Below are positions 25,932-34,841 of a stretch of 64,000 bases of DNA, in pieces; position 1 is the stretch's first letter, and each line of letters opens with the position of its first letter. The DNA lies in NCBI RefSeq assembly GCF_043780375.1, contig NZ_JAYWCU010000120.1, positions 54,261 to 118,260 on the forward strand, written 5' to 3'. This stretch comes from Emticicia sp043780375 (lineage in GTDB: Bacteria; Bacteroidota; Bacteroidia; Cytophagales; Spirosomataceae). The translations under genes and the position numbers were made by a program. The notes under the pieces are model-generated. The model saw nothing but the letters and a program-made list of their open reading frames with translations. It was not told the origin of the DNA and searched no databases.

Positions 25932-27398
25932 ATGAAAAAAATCTGTTTACTTTATTTTTTACTGGTCGTTATCAATACTTCATTCGCTCAAAATACGCCA
26001 CCTGCATTAAATCTTATTAAAACTGAAGACTTAAAAAATGATATGAAAGGCTTGGCCGATGCCCATTTCAAGGGTCGTTCGGCTGGAACTTTAGATGAAT
26101 TGAAGGCTGCCATGTGGTTGGGTGAAAAATATAGGGCAATTGGATTGAAACCTGCGGGAGACGATGGTACTTATTTTCAGTATTTTACTTTGTGGAGAAA
26201 TCAAATCTCTGAACAAACAACCATCGAATTGAACAATAAGAAACTAACGCTTTGGCGAGATATTTCTATTGCTCAAATGGCAAATGTCAATCTAAATTCA
26301 ACCATCACTTATTTAGGCAATGCTTTAGATATTGATACGACCGTAGATGTGAAAGGGAAAATTGTGGCGATTGAAGCAAATCCCAAAGGCATAAATTTGG
26401 ATGTTTCTTTACCAACTTGGCGTTATGGTCGCTCCATTTTTGTTAAATACGGAATGCCTTTAATCAAAAGAGGTGCAAGTGCCATTATTTTTATAGCCGA
26501 TGAAACCGCCGAAAATGCTTGGGCAGATGCCAACGAAAACTATAAAAGAGGCAATTATGATATTGATGGGGGTGTAAATGCCAATTTAACTACGACCGTT
26601 CCCGTTTTGTGGCTTCATCAAGAAGCAAAAAAGTATTTGCTGGGCAATACGGCGAGCCTTAAAGCCAATATTATTGTCTCAAAATATCCGTATCCTTCGG
26701 TTAATATTATTGGTAAAATTGACGGAACGGATGCCAATTTAAAAGCAGAATATTTGCTTTACAGTGGTCATACCGATGCACATGGTATCAGAAATGACAT
26801 TAAAGGTGATTCCATTTGCTACGGAGCAGATGATAATGGAAGTGTTGATGTGGCAATGCTCAGTAATGCCCGAGCATTTGTGAAAAACCCTGCGAAACGT
26901 TCGGTTTTATTTGTCATTCACGGAGCGGAAGAAAGAGGTTTGTTAGGCTCAAGATATTATACTGCCCACCCAACTGTTCCGATTAATAGCATCGTTGCGG
27001 TGTTGAACGGAGACATGATTGGTAGAAATCACAGTGATAGTGCAACGGTTTTAGGGGCAATTCCTCCGCATAGAAACTCCTTAGATTTGGTAAATATGAC
27101 CATGGAAGCGAATAAAGAAGGTCCAAATTTCAAATTAGATTCAAGTTGGGACGACGTAAAACATGTAGAAGGTTGGTATTTTAGAAGTGACCATCTTCCT
27201 TACGCCCGTTTGGGAATACCTTCTATTATGTACACAACGCTGCTACACCCCGACTACCACACGCAACAAGATAATATTGAAAACATAAATTATCCAAAAT
27301 TGAAGAAAATGGCGGATTGGATGTACCGAACAGGTTGGAAAGTAGCCAACGCCAAAGTTCGCCCAGCTACCGATAAGAACTTTAAGTTGGAAAGATAA
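25932..27398 (+). CDS. Secreted M28-family zinc aminopeptidase
   Basis: 488 residues with signal peptide MKKICLLYFLLVVINTSFAQ. The co-catalytic zinc signature of M28 is complete: H in YSGHTDAHG, D in GADDNGS, E-E in HGAEERGLLGS, D in NGDMIGRN and H in RSDHLPYARLGIPS. A PA-type insert (about 130-240) precedes the catalytic part. Members hydrolyse N-terminal residues of peptides in the periplasm or outside the cell. It is a single gene with its own terminator. Confidence 0.92.
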   Translation: MKKICLLYFLLVVINTSFAQNTPPALNLIKTEDLKNDMKGLADAHFKGRSAGTLDELKAAMWLGEKYRAIGLKPAGDDGTYFQYFTLWRNQISEQTTIELNNKKLTLWRDISIAQMANVNLNSTITYLGNALDIDTTVDVKGKIVAIEANPKGINLDVSLPTWRYGRSIFVKYGMPLIKRGASAIIFIADETAENAWADANENYKRGNYDIDGGVNANLTTTVPVLWLHQEAKKYLLGNTASLKANIIVSKYPYPSVNIIGKIDGTDANLKAEYLLYSGHTDAHGIRNDIKGDSICYGADDNGSVDVAMLSNARAFVKNPAKRSVLFVIHGAEERGLLGSRYYTAHPTVPINSIVAVLNGDMIGRNHSDSATVLGAIPPHRNSLDLVNMTMEANKEGPNFKLDSSWDDVKHVEGWYFRSDHLPYARLGIPSIMYTTLLHPDYHTQQDNIENINYPKLKKMADWMYRTGWKVANAKVRPATDKNFKLER

Positions 27399-27403
27399 AA
27401 ATT

Positions 27404-27442
27404 AAAAAAAGTCAAGTCTCTTGTTGTGACTTGACTTTTTAA
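27404..27442 (+). terminator. Terminator after the M28 peptidase gene
   Basis: AAAAAGTCAAGTC (27406-27418) pairs with GACTTGACTTTTT (27428-27440), a 13-bp stem with a T-tract, starting eight bases after the stop. It is symmetric enough to act also against transcription from the minus strand. Confidence 0.88.
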
Positions 27443-27513
27443 TCGCATTCTATTGTTAAGTATTTTACCGTTTTTTAACCTTAGTACAAGTCAAAATACT
27501 TAAACCAAAAACT

Positions 27514-27804
27514 TCACCCATACCGATTTTTCAAAAACAACGATATTCCAAACACCACACCCGATAAAACAAATTGCAAAATAGGCAACATTCCTACGCT
27601 CCAATTGGAGGCTTGGTCAATGCTAAAATTTGAAAAATGATGCAGACTAACACTCAGAGAAAGAAAAATAATGCAACTTATCATCACGGGTATCATTGAT
27701 TTCATGAAATCTGAAACTCGGTTGTGTTTTCTCACCCAAAAAATAAGTCGTAAAGCCAAGAAAATAGGTAAAATGCAGATAATAACCTCAAAGATTAGTT
27801 TCAT
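27514..27804 (-). CDS. Small three-helix membrane protein, unknown function
   Basis: 96 residues with three hydrophobic segments (about 3-22, 38-57 and 70-90) separated by short charged loops and ending in LKNRYG. I do not recognise a family. The start follows the stop of the HIT gene by one base, so the two are almost certainly cotranscribed, which supports the frame being real. No catalytic or ligand-binding motif is visible. Confidence 0.6.
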   Translation of the reverse strand: MKLIFEVIICILPIFLALRLIFWVRKHNRVSDFMKSMIPVMISCIIFLSLSVSLHHFSNFSIDQASNWSVGMLPILQFVLSGVVFGISLFLKNRYG

Positions 27805-27805
27805 A

Positions 27806-28198
27806 TTACTTCAAAAAACTTCTGATTTTAGAGGCAGTTTTCGCCAGTTCTTCCTGTGAAAGTTTTAATTTATTATTGAAATTCATGTCGCTCATGCTAT
27901 TCATCGGAATCAAGTGAATGTGAGCGTGAGGAACTTCCAAACCAATGACGGCAACGCCTACACGCTTGCAAGGCACCGCTTGTCGTATGGCAGGTTCAAT
28001 TTGCTTGGCAAATGCCATCAGACCTGAATAAAGTTCATCGTTGAGGTCGAATAAATAGTCAGTTTCTTGTTTTGGCACAACGAGCGTATGCCCAATAGCA
28101 CACGGAAAAACATCAAGAAAAGCAAAAAACTGCTCAGTTTCTGCAATTTTATGGCAAGGAATTTCGCCTGCAATGATTTTTGAGAAGATGGAAGACAT
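27806..28198 (-). CDS. HIT-family nucleotide hydrolase (HINT-like)
   Basis: 130 residues. Begins MSSIFSKIIAGEIPCHKIAE as in HINT/Hit proteins and has the histidine triad H91-A-H93-I-H95-L-I-P. The family hydrolyses adenosine phosphoramidates and related purine nucleotides in the cytosol. The length is typical of the HINT branch. It is followed at once by a small membrane protein gene and preceded on the same strand by the TIGR01777 gene. Confidence 0.93.
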   Translation of the reverse strand: MSSIFSKIIAGEIPCHKIAETEQFFAFLDVFPCAIGHTLVVPKQETDYLFDLNDELYSGLMAFAKQIEPAIRQAVPCKRVGVAVIGLEVPHAHIHLIPMNSMSDMNFNNKLKLSQEELAKTASKIRSFLK

Positions 28199-28270
28199 AT
28201 TGAATTCTAAATTAAGAGTTCTGAATTCTGAGTTAAAAACTATCGACCTTTGTCTGTGGACTATCGACTA

Positions 28271-29173
28271 CTATCCTAACAAATCCTTCAACGCCTCTTT
28301 GATATTTGTAAATTTATACTCGAAATTGGTTTCTTGCGAAAGCCTTTTGTTCAGCACAAAGTTACCACCAGTTACGACAATTCCCATTTCTCCGAAAACT
28401 AATTTTAATACAAAACTTGGCACGTTAGGCAGCCAAAGTGGTTTTTTCAGTACTTTTGCTGCTACACTTGTCATTTCTTCATTACGAACTGGGTTTGGCG
28501 AAACCGCATTATATGCTCCACTCATGGTTTTATCTTCAATTGCTTTGATGAAAACTCCGCAAAGGTCATCAATATGAATCCATGACATAAATTGCTTACC
28601 ATTGCCCAAAGCTGCCCCAAAACCAAAGCGAATGGGTTGCACTAATTTAGGTAAAGCTCCACCTTTTTCGCTCAAAACAATGCCGATTCTGATGCTAACG
28701 ATTCGTTCGGCTGAACTGATTTTTTGAGCGACAGATTCCCAAAGTTTAGTACACTTTGCCAAGAAATCATTTCCTGCTTTGCTATTTTCATCTAATTTTG
28801 TTTCGCCAGTATCGCCGCCATAATAACCAATGGCAGAGGCAGAAATGAAACCTTTCAATTTAATATTTTTTTCTTGTAAATACTTGTTTATCAACTCAAT
28901 AGGCTGAATTCTTGAATTGATTATTTCTTGTTTTCGCTCGTCTGACCAACGTTTATCTGCGATTCCTTCACCTGCTAAATGAATAACATAATCAGCATTT
29001 TCTAAAGCACCCGCCTCAATAAAACCTTTCTGAATATCCCATTGGTAAACTTCCACATTTGCGGTTTTTTCTTTCCTGCGACTAAGATAAGCTACTTTAT
29101 GCCCTTTTTGTAAAAGTAGTTGGGTCAACCGATGCCCAATCATTCCTGTGCCACCTGTGATTAGAATATTCAT
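28271..29173 (-). CDS. TIGR01777-family NAD-dependent epimerase-like protein
   Basis: 300 residues of the short-chain dehydrogenase/epimerase superfamily. The cofactor motif G7-G-T-G-M-I-G13 opens the protein. ISASAIGYYGG carries the conserved serine and tyrosine region of the YfcH/SulA-like group, and the C-terminal stretch ending EALKDLLG matches the associated DUF1731 domain. Substrate and pathway are unknown. Gene order with HIT suggests loose co-expression only. Confidence 0.9.
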   Translation of the reverse strand: MNILITGGTGMIGHRLTQLLLQKGHKVAYLSRRKEKTANVEVYQWDIQKGFIEAGALENADYVIHLAGEGIADKRWSDERKQEIINSRIQPIELINKYLQEKNIKLKGFISASAIGYYGGDTGETKLDENSKAGNDFLAKCTKLWESVAQKISSAERIVSIRIGIVLSEKGGALPKLVQPIRFGFGAALGNGKQFMSWIHIDDLCGVFIKAIEDKTMSGAYNAVSPNPVRNEEMTSVAAKVLKKPLWLPNVPSFVLKLVFGEMGIVVTGGNFVLNKRLSQETNFEYKFTNIKEALKDLLG

Positions 29174-29251
29174 TTTATTTGAGTGTTGAGTGTAAAGTTA
29201 TGAACACTTTTGGTATGGAATTGTTTGATTCTGATAATTTTGAAAAATGTT

Positions 29252-29917
29252 TTACTGCATAGGTTCTTTTTTCAACTTTTTGAACTTCATGCGTAAGCGA
29301 TTCATAAATTCATCACCAGGATCGCTCTTAGAAGTTTGATAATTTGGGTCGGTTTCTTTCCAAATGTTTGAGCCACGAAATTTGGTATATTCGTGGTGAC
29401 CGATAAGATATTCGATTTTATATTTTTTTTGTAATTGCTTGACCAACAAATAATTAGCTTTAAACTGAGCTTCAGTTAGTTTGTTGTTAGTTCCATCGCC
29501 CACATTCTCAATGCCAATGGCACAATAGTTTAGACCGATTACATGGCGGGCAAAAATTGTATCGGGCAGCAAGTGATAAACCGTTCCATCTCTATCAATT
29601 AAATAATGTGCCGAAACATTTAATCGACTTGCATTTTTTAGTTCAGCACGAGCATTTGGCAAAACAGGTGAGTTAAAAGCAAAAAAAGATTTTTCGAAAG
29701 TAGGAATAGCCGTCCAATGACAAACAATCATTTTTGGTTGAATAGTTGGTTCTTTTTGCTCAATTCCATGCCGATTTTTCATATATTCCAAAGACAAAAC
29801 CCGACGAGTAGAATCCCAAATAATGGGCTTTTCAACGATTTTTAGCTTTTGTCCAAAAACTTGAAAATTGACTAAAATCAAGCAAAAAAGAAGAAACTTT
29901 AATGGTTTTTGTATCAT
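29252..29917 (-). CDS. Exported N-acetylmuramoyl-L-alanine amidase (Amidase_2)
   Basis: 221 residues with an N-terminal signal sequence (to about residue 22, ending VNFQVFGQ). The zinc-amidase core has MIVCHWTAIPT (first ligand histidine), SAHYLIDRDGTVYHLLPD, AIGIENVGDG and IGHHEYTKFRG followed by KSDPGDEF. These fit the AmpD/PGRP fold that cleaves the bond between MurNAc and the stem peptide. It is probably periplasmic and used in wall recycling or remodelling. The substrate (muropeptide or intact wall) is not decidable. Confidence 0.88.
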   Translation of the reverse strand: MIQKPLKFLLFCLILVNFQVFGQKLKIVEKPIIWDSTRRVLSLEYMKNRHGIEQKEPTIQPKMIVCHWTAIPTFEKSFFAFNSPVLPNARAELKNASRLNVSAHYLIDRDGTVYHLLPDTIFARHVIGLNYCAIGIENVGDGTNNKLTEAQFKANYLLVKQLQKKYKIEYLIGHHEYTKFRGSNIWKETDPNYQTSKSDPGDEFMNRLRMKFKKLKKEPMQ

Positions 29918-29973
29918 TTTACTCGACTTTTAGAAAATAAAAACTGTGGGTTGATGTTGATTTCTACCGACTT

Positions 29974-30495
29974 TCAATAACTTTTTTTAGCAATTTTCTT
30001 ATGTATCTCAACCGTTTTCATAAGAGCCGCCGAGCCGTACCAAGGGTGCAGCTCCATCGCTAAAGACTCCGCCTGAATGGCAGGATCGGTTTCACAAAGT
30101 TTCTGTGCTTCTTCAATTGTTTTTACATCAAAAACATAGATTCCTGCTAAATCTGTATTATCAGCAAATGGCCCTGCAACAACTAATTTCCCTTCATCAG
30201 CCAATCGTCCGATGTTTTCCATGTGAGCTTTTTGGAGTTTATTGGCAGTAACAGAGTCAATCATCCAACGTTTTCGTCCTTTTTTCAAAAAAGCCATTAC
30301 ATACATTTTCATACCATAATCATCAGCCCCCAATTGTTTGGCAAGTACGCTGTCAATACTTGGTTCAGCATTGTTTTTTGTAGAATTGTCATTGGCTGTT
30401 TTTGATTTTTCTGGCACAAGACAACTATAAGAAATAGATGCAATAAATATGAATAAAAACAACTGTAATGTGAATTTTTTAGTTAAAAAAGACAT
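29974..30495 (-). CDS. YCII-domain lipoprotein
   Basis: 173 residues. A lipoprotein signal (hydrophobic segment ending ASISYSC) is followed by a charged linker and one YCII domain (about 60-160). The domain has the pattern KAHMENIGRLADEGKLVVAGPFAD and then AGIYVFDVKTIEEAQKL, with DPAIQAESLAMELHPWYG at its end. YCII proteins are small ferredoxin-like folds with a conserved His-Asp pair; enzymatic activity is usually unknown. Exported versions of this domain occur in Bacteroidota. Confidence 0.82.
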   Translation of the reverse strand: MSFLTKKFTLQLFLFIFIASISYSCLVPEKSKTANDNSTKNNAEPSIDSVLAKQLGADDYGMKMYVMAFLKKGRKRWMIDSVTANKLQKAHMENIGRLADEGKLVVAGPFADNTDLAGIYVFDVKTIEEAQKLCETDPAIQAESLAMELHPWYGSAALMKTVEIHKKIAKKSY

Positions 30496-30536
30496 AATTT
30501 GATTGATTTTGTGTGAAATATTTGAGATGAATAGAG

Positions 30537-32174
30537 TTATTTCTTACAACCTTCAACTAAATTTTTGAAAGTTGCTAATGCTTTTTGAGCATCTTCAATG
30601 TCGTTAATAATTAAATTGATTTCGCTCGAAAAACCTGATTTGCTATCTTTAGTTTGCTTGATAAACTTCTCTTTATTGAGTGTATAAGCGGTTATACCAA
30701 CTATTTTCCCCGAAACATCAATATCAATTTTCTTTGGATCGATATCATAAAGATTCCATTCTGAAATAGTCTCAACCGATTTTTTTGATTCGGCCATAGT
30801 CGAAGTAAACTTCCATTTGCACTTGTCGCTGCCATCTTGCAGAATCAATTCTTGCTTTGGATTTTCGATAGATTTCAGCTTACTCACCAACGAGTTGAAA
30901 TCGCCTACTGTAACATTGCTTTTGCAGCCTTTCGAGATGGCCGGCAAGGCTTCTGCCAAATATCGAGCATCTTCGAGGTCGCCCAAAATGAAATCAATGC
31001 TATTGTCATAGTTTTGCAAAACTCCATCTTTTATATATTTGATAAATTTTTTGTTATCAATTACTTTAGCAGTGATTTTTATGACTTCTTTCGAGACCGA
31101 AAGTTTGTAATCGGACAAATCGCCAAAGTTAAATTTGAAATTTTCATCAATGGTTTTGCCTTTCACTTCTGATTTTAAATCATAACTTGTAAGACAAGTT
31201 GGAGTAATTTTTTGCGAATAATTCGATTCATTTACTTTAAAATCTTTGGTTCTGTCTTTCAAAATCTTGAACCCATCTTCTTTTGTTGCTAATTTGGGCA
31301 AGCGTACTTGTAATTCTTTTTTCGCAGCAGGAATAATTTTCTGAATCGCCATCATTAATACACTTCCATCGCTTGGCGTTTGGGCATAAAATTTTATTTC
31401 ATCATCGTAGCCTTTCATACTGCTACCTTGTTGATTTCTGATGAAATCATTTTTAGCTTTGGCACTTATATAGATTTCTTTTCCGCTGATTTTTAGTTCG
31501 GCACTGCCATCGTTTAGGTCGCCCCAACTAAAATCTGATTGCATTTCGGTCGTTTTTTTACCGTCATTCTCTTCCAAATTGAGCGTTGCACGATCTTTAT
31601 AGGTGCTTGATTTCTTGAGACTTTGTTTGAAAGATTGCTTTTCAGCCGTAACATCCTTAATATTTTGTTCGAGCCAAGTTTGCAATGCACTCAAATCATC
31701 TTTAGGCAATTTGATTGAACCCTCCCAAGCAATTTTTGCTGCAGCAATCGCATCTTTAAGGTTCTTTTCTACTTCACGGGCATCGTCAATATTTTCGAAT
31801 AAAAGCTCAATTTTATTTTCATAATTTTGCATTTCACCGCCTTTGGTATAGCGAATCACTTTTTGATTTTTTAGCGAAGTGAGTTCAACTTTCATCTCTT
31901 TGCTTGATGCACTTCGTTTCACTTCACCCATCAAACCAAGATTAAATTCGTAGATTTCTTCGATACTTTTACCTTTCGAGTCGGTATTGGTTATAGCAAT
32001 TTTGATGTCATAAGGCGTGGCATCGGCATAGCTAAGTTGCTGATTGATAGATGATTTCTCTAATTTTATTTCTTTTACGTAGCCTTTAACTTTATCAAGC
32101 GATGCTTTCAAACTTCCTTGTGCTTGTGTGAGGAATGGCAATAGTACCAAAGCGAGTTTTAATATATTTTTCAT
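30537..32174 (-). CDS. Exported protein of four internal repeats, unknown function
   Basis: 545 residues with signal peptide MKNILKLALVLLPFLTQAQ. The mature protein consists of four divergent repeats of about 125-135 residues (roughly 20-150, 155-290, 290-420 and 421-545). Each ends in a recognisable pattern such as KFIKYIKDGVLQNYDNSIDF followed by DLEDARYLAEALPAISKGC. In repeats 1 and 3 the motif E-x-Y/F-x-F-N-[LF]-G appears, and repeat 2 has a WGDLNDGS variant. No family was recognised. The repeats suggest a duplicated ligand- or partner-binding fold in the periplasm. A weak promoter-like TAAATTTG lies at 32198-32205 on the minus strand. Confidence 0.75.
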   Translation of the reverse strand: MKNILKLALVLLPFLTQAQGSLKASLDKVKGYVKEIKLEKSSINQQLSYADATPYDIKIAITNTDSKGKSIEEIYEFNLGLMGEVKRSASSKEMKVELTSLKNQKVIRYTKGGEMQNYENKIELLFENIDDAREVEKNLKDAIAAAKIAWEGSIKLPKDDLSALQTWLEQNIKDVTAEKQSFKQSLKKSSTYKDRATLNLEENDGKKTTEMQSDFSWGDLNDGSAELKISGKEIYISAKAKNDFIRNQQGSSMKGYDDEIKFYAQTPSDGSVLMMAIQKIIPAAKKELQVRLPKLATKEDGFKILKDRTKDFKVNESNYSQKITPTCLTSYDLKSEVKGKTIDENFKFNFGDLSDYKLSVSKEVIKITAKVIDNKKFIKYIKDGVLQNYDNSIDFILGDLEDARYLAEALPAISKGCKSNVTVGDFNSLVSKLKSIENPKQELILQDGSDKCKWKFTSTMAESKKSVETISEWNLYDIDPKKIDIDVSGKIVGITAYTLNKEKFIKQTKDSKSGFSSEINLIINDIEDAQKALATFKNLVEGCKK

Positions 32175-32234
32175 GAGAATACAATGTTTGTTTTTGACAA
32201 ATTTAATGAGATAAATCGGAAAGCGGCATTACCG

Positions 32235-32268
32235 TTTAATAAAAAAGCGGAATTTTAATGTAATTTTG
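32235..32268 (+). promoter_or_regulatory. Candidate promoter of the GroES-like gene
   Basis: TAATTTTG at 32261-32268 fits TAnnTTTG, with TTTA 22 bases upstream as an imperfect -33 box. The leader would be about 55 bases. Confidence 0.45.
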
Positions 32269-32329
32269 CAATATAATCTCTGTAAATTTTTTCAGAAATA
32301 CATATTATTTACTAACTCACCAAATCATC

Positions 32330-32707
32330 ATGCTCGGCGTAACGTCAGACAATAAATTGAAAAGACTCATCGTAGTAGGTGATAAAGTTTTGGTAAAGCC
32401 CAAAAACCCTTCGGATAAAACTAATACAGGACTTTATTTGCCTCCAACTGTAACCGAAAAAGAAGAAGTACAAAGCGGTTATGTCATAAAAGTTGGTCCA
32501 GGCTACCCTTTGCCAATGCCAAGCGAAGACGAACCATGGAAAGAAACCGAAGAAAAAGTGAAATATATGCCACTTCAAGCCCAAGAAGGAGATTTGGCAA
32601 TTTATCTGCAACGCCACGCCATTGAAGTACAATACGAAGGTGAAAAATATGTTATTCTGCCACAAGCTTCGATATTGATGTTGGAGCGATTTGAAGATTT
32701 AATGTAA
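32330..32707 (+). CDS. GroES-family co-chaperone-like protein
   Basis: 125 residues, longer than canonical GroES (about 95). The beta-barrel pattern is present: RLIVVGDKVLVKPKNPSDKT, GLYLPPT, SGYVIKVGPG and ending VILPQASILMLERFEDL. An acidic insert (EDEPWKETEEK) interrupts the barrel. No groEL gene is adjacent, so it is probably a GroES-like paralogue widespread in Bacteroidota rather than the main co-chaperonin. Its partner is unknown. A DUF4846 gene follows on the same strand after 53 bases. Confidence 0.82.
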   Translation: MLGVTSDNKLKRLIVVGDKVLVKPKNPSDKTNTGLYLPPTVTEKEEVQSGYVIKVGPGYPLPMPSEDEPWKETEEKVKYMPLQAQEGDLAIYLQRHAIEVQYEGEKYVILPQASILMLERFEDLM

Positions 32708-32760
32708 TATTTGGAAAATAAACTAAAGAATTTGTGTTATTCCTTCATAAAAAAACTTAG

Positions 32761-33558
32761 ATGAAATTTTATTCGATTTTATTTTTACTGTTTTTGAGTT
32801 GTAATGATTCAAAAAGTCAAATCATTAATCCATTAGGGACGACTGTTGAAACACGTTTCAAATTACCATCTGGTTATCAAAGAATACCCGTTTTGAATGA
32901 TTCTTTTGGAGCTTTTCTTCGTGATTTTCCTTTGAAAAATGACAAATCGAAAGTGTATTTCTACAACGAAGAAGAGAAAACAAACGCTCAACAAGTGGCA
33001 GTTTTAGACATTGACCGAGGCACACGAGACCTACAACAATGTGCCGATGCTGTGATGCGTTTGCGAAGTGAATATTTGTATGCTCGAAAGCAATTTTCAG
33101 CTATTTCTTTCAAAACTTTTAGTGGAGTTTCCATGACTTATGATAAATATAAAAATGGATATCGTATTACTAATCAGGGTTTTATAAAATCAAAGTCTCC
33201 AGATACTAGTAGAGAAGGATTTAGAAAATACCAAGATATGGTATTCACGTATGCTAATACTTATACACTTGAAAAAGAGATGAAAGCAATAAAAAACTTG
33301 TCGGATTTGCAGCTCGGCGATGTTTTCATTGTCTCGAATCCAAAGAGTTATGGACACGCCATGATAGTAATGGATGTTGCCGAAAACCCACAATCAAAAG
33401 ACAAAATTTTTCTTTTGGCTCAGAGTTATATGCCTGCTCAGGATATTCATATTGTTAAGAACCCAAAAGGTGGTGCTTGGTACAGTTTGAAAGACTTAAA
33501 TACCGAACTTTACACGCCAGAATGGACTTTCCCATTGAATGCTTTGCATAGATTTTGA
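32761..33558 (+). CDS. DUF4846 lipoprotein
   Basis: 265 residues. The N-terminus has a short lipoprotein signal (MKFYSILFLLFLSCND, lipobox LFLSC). The body matches DUF4846 as I know it: LPSGYQRIPVLNDSFGAFLR, then CADAVMRLRSEYLYARK, then GDVFIVSNPKSYGHAMIVMDVA and WYSLKDL near the end. The histidine in GHAMIV and the hydrophobic strand around it suggest an NlpC/P60-like fold with a possible hydrolase role, but this is inference. The next gene is convergent, only 28 bases away, without an obvious terminator. Confidence 0.85.
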   Translation: MKFYSILFLLFLSCNDSKSQIINPLGTTVETRFKLPSGYQRIPVLNDSFGAFLRDFPLKNDKSKVYFYNEEEKTNAQQVAVLDIDRGTRDLQQCADAVMRLRSEYLYARKQFSAISFKTFSGVSMTYDKYKNGYRITNQGFIKSKSPDTSREGFRKYQDMVFTYANTYTLEKEMKAIKNLSDLQLGDVFIVSNPKSYGHAMIVMDVAENPQSKDKIFLLAQSYMPAQDIHIVKNPKGGAWYSLKDLNTELYTPEWTFPLNALHRF

Positions 33559-33586
33559 GTACCTCAATTTATATCATCATTCACAA

Positions 33587-34765
33587 CTAAATGATATTTT
33601 CAAGGTACTTATAACCGCTACCAGTATTGAGTAGTAAAATCTCTTCCGAAGCACTAACGATACCTTTTGCCACTAATTTTTGTAGGGCTATCCACGTTGC
33701 AGCTCCTTCTGGTGAAATCAGAAGCCCTTCTAAACGGGCAATTTCTTTGACTCCTGCAATCATTTCTTGGTCACTTACAGCAATGGGTAATCCACCCGAA
33801 GCAAGCAACACCTCAAGCATTATATTTTCGGCAAAAGGATTGGGTACGGCTAAACCATTTGCAATGGAGGGCTTCCCTATGTATTTTGAACAATTGTCTT
33901 GTTTTGCTTCCCAAGTATTTACTACTGGACAACAATTTTCGGCCTGTACGGCTATCATTCTTGGAAGTTTTTCGGGCAATATCCAGCCTAAGTCAATCAT
34001 TTCTTGAAAAGCCTTCCAAATACCAATAAGTCCAGTTCCACCTCCCGCAGGGTATAAAATCACATCGGGTAATTGCCAATCCAGCTGTTCGGCAATTTCG
34101 TAGCCCATGGTTTTCTTCCCTTCAATACGGTATGGCTCTTTGATGGTAGAAATATCAAAATAATTACCATTTTTTTTCAATTCAGCCACTTTTTTTCCGC
34201 AATCACTAATGAGTCCATCAACCAATATTAGGTTTGCACCGTAGAGTTCACACTCATCTTTAAACACTTTTGGCGTGTGCGTAGGCATTACCACAGTGGC
34301 TTCAATACCAGCAGCGGCACAGTAAGCCGCCATTGCTCCGCCTGCATTGCCCGCCGTTGGAATAATGCAAGATTCAACGCCAAACTCCTTGGCTTTTGAA
34401 ATAGCCATGCTCAAACCTCTCGCTTTAAATGAACCTGTCGGGTTAGACGATTCATCTTTCATCAAAAGGTTTTTGTACCCGTATTTGCTTGCCAGTCTTT
34501 GGAGAGGTAAAATGGGAGTATAACCTTCGCCCAAACTCACCCGATTATTGATGTCGAATAAGGGGAGCATCTCGGCGTAACGCCACATATTTTTTTGCCT
34601 TGTTAATAAAGCCTCTTTCGGAAAATAATTTGTAAAACTGTAACGGGCAATGAGTGGACGACCACAGCAAGTTGAAATACTTGCAATTTCTGAAGGTGAA
34701 TATGCTTGATTGCAGGCGTGGCACTGTAAATAAGCTATATTGCTCAATGACTCAAGGACTTTCAT
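33587..34765 (-). CDS. thrC: Threonine synthase (PLP-dependent, with N-terminal zinc ribbon)
   Basis: 392 residues. Converts O-phosphohomoserine to threonine. PLP is bound by K114 in SSNPTGSFKARG; the phosphate-binding loop AGGGTGLIG is present. An N-terminal cysteine set (C15, C18, C33, C34) forms a small zinc ribbon as in short bacterial and archaeal threonine synthases. There is no thrA or thrB next to it; a LysR-type regulator gene lies 76 bases upstream in the same direction. Other fold-type II PLP lyases are possible, but the ribbon and length favour ThrC. Confidence 0.85.
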   Translation of the reverse strand: MKVLESLSNIAYLQCHACNQAYSPSEIASISTCCGRPLIARYSFTNYFPKEALLTRQKNMWRYAEMLPLFDINNRVSLGEGYTPILPLQRLASKYGYKNLLMKDESSNPTGSFKARGLSMAISKAKEFGVESCIIPTAGNAGGAMAAYCAAAGIEATVVMPTHTPKVFKDECELYGANLILVDGLISDCGKKVAELKKNGNYFDISTIKEPYRIEGKKTMGYEIAEQLDWQLPDVILYPAGGGTGLIGIWKAFQEMIDLGWILPEKLPRMIAVQAENCCPVVNTWEAKQDNCSKYIGKPSIANGLAVPNPFAENIMLEVLLASGGLPIAVSDQEMIAGVKEIARLEGLLISPEGAATWIALQKLVAKGIVSASEEILLLNTGSGYKYLENII

Positions 34766-34841
34766 AATCAGTTTTTTTGTGTAAAACTAATGTCTTCTTC
34801 TTATGAAAGTGGATTCTAATATACTATACCGTATAACTATT

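Noticed and set aside
28173..28577. 134-codon plus-strand open frame opposite the TIGR01777 and HIT genes
   Set aside because: It lies antisense to two well-supported genes and has no recognisable domain.
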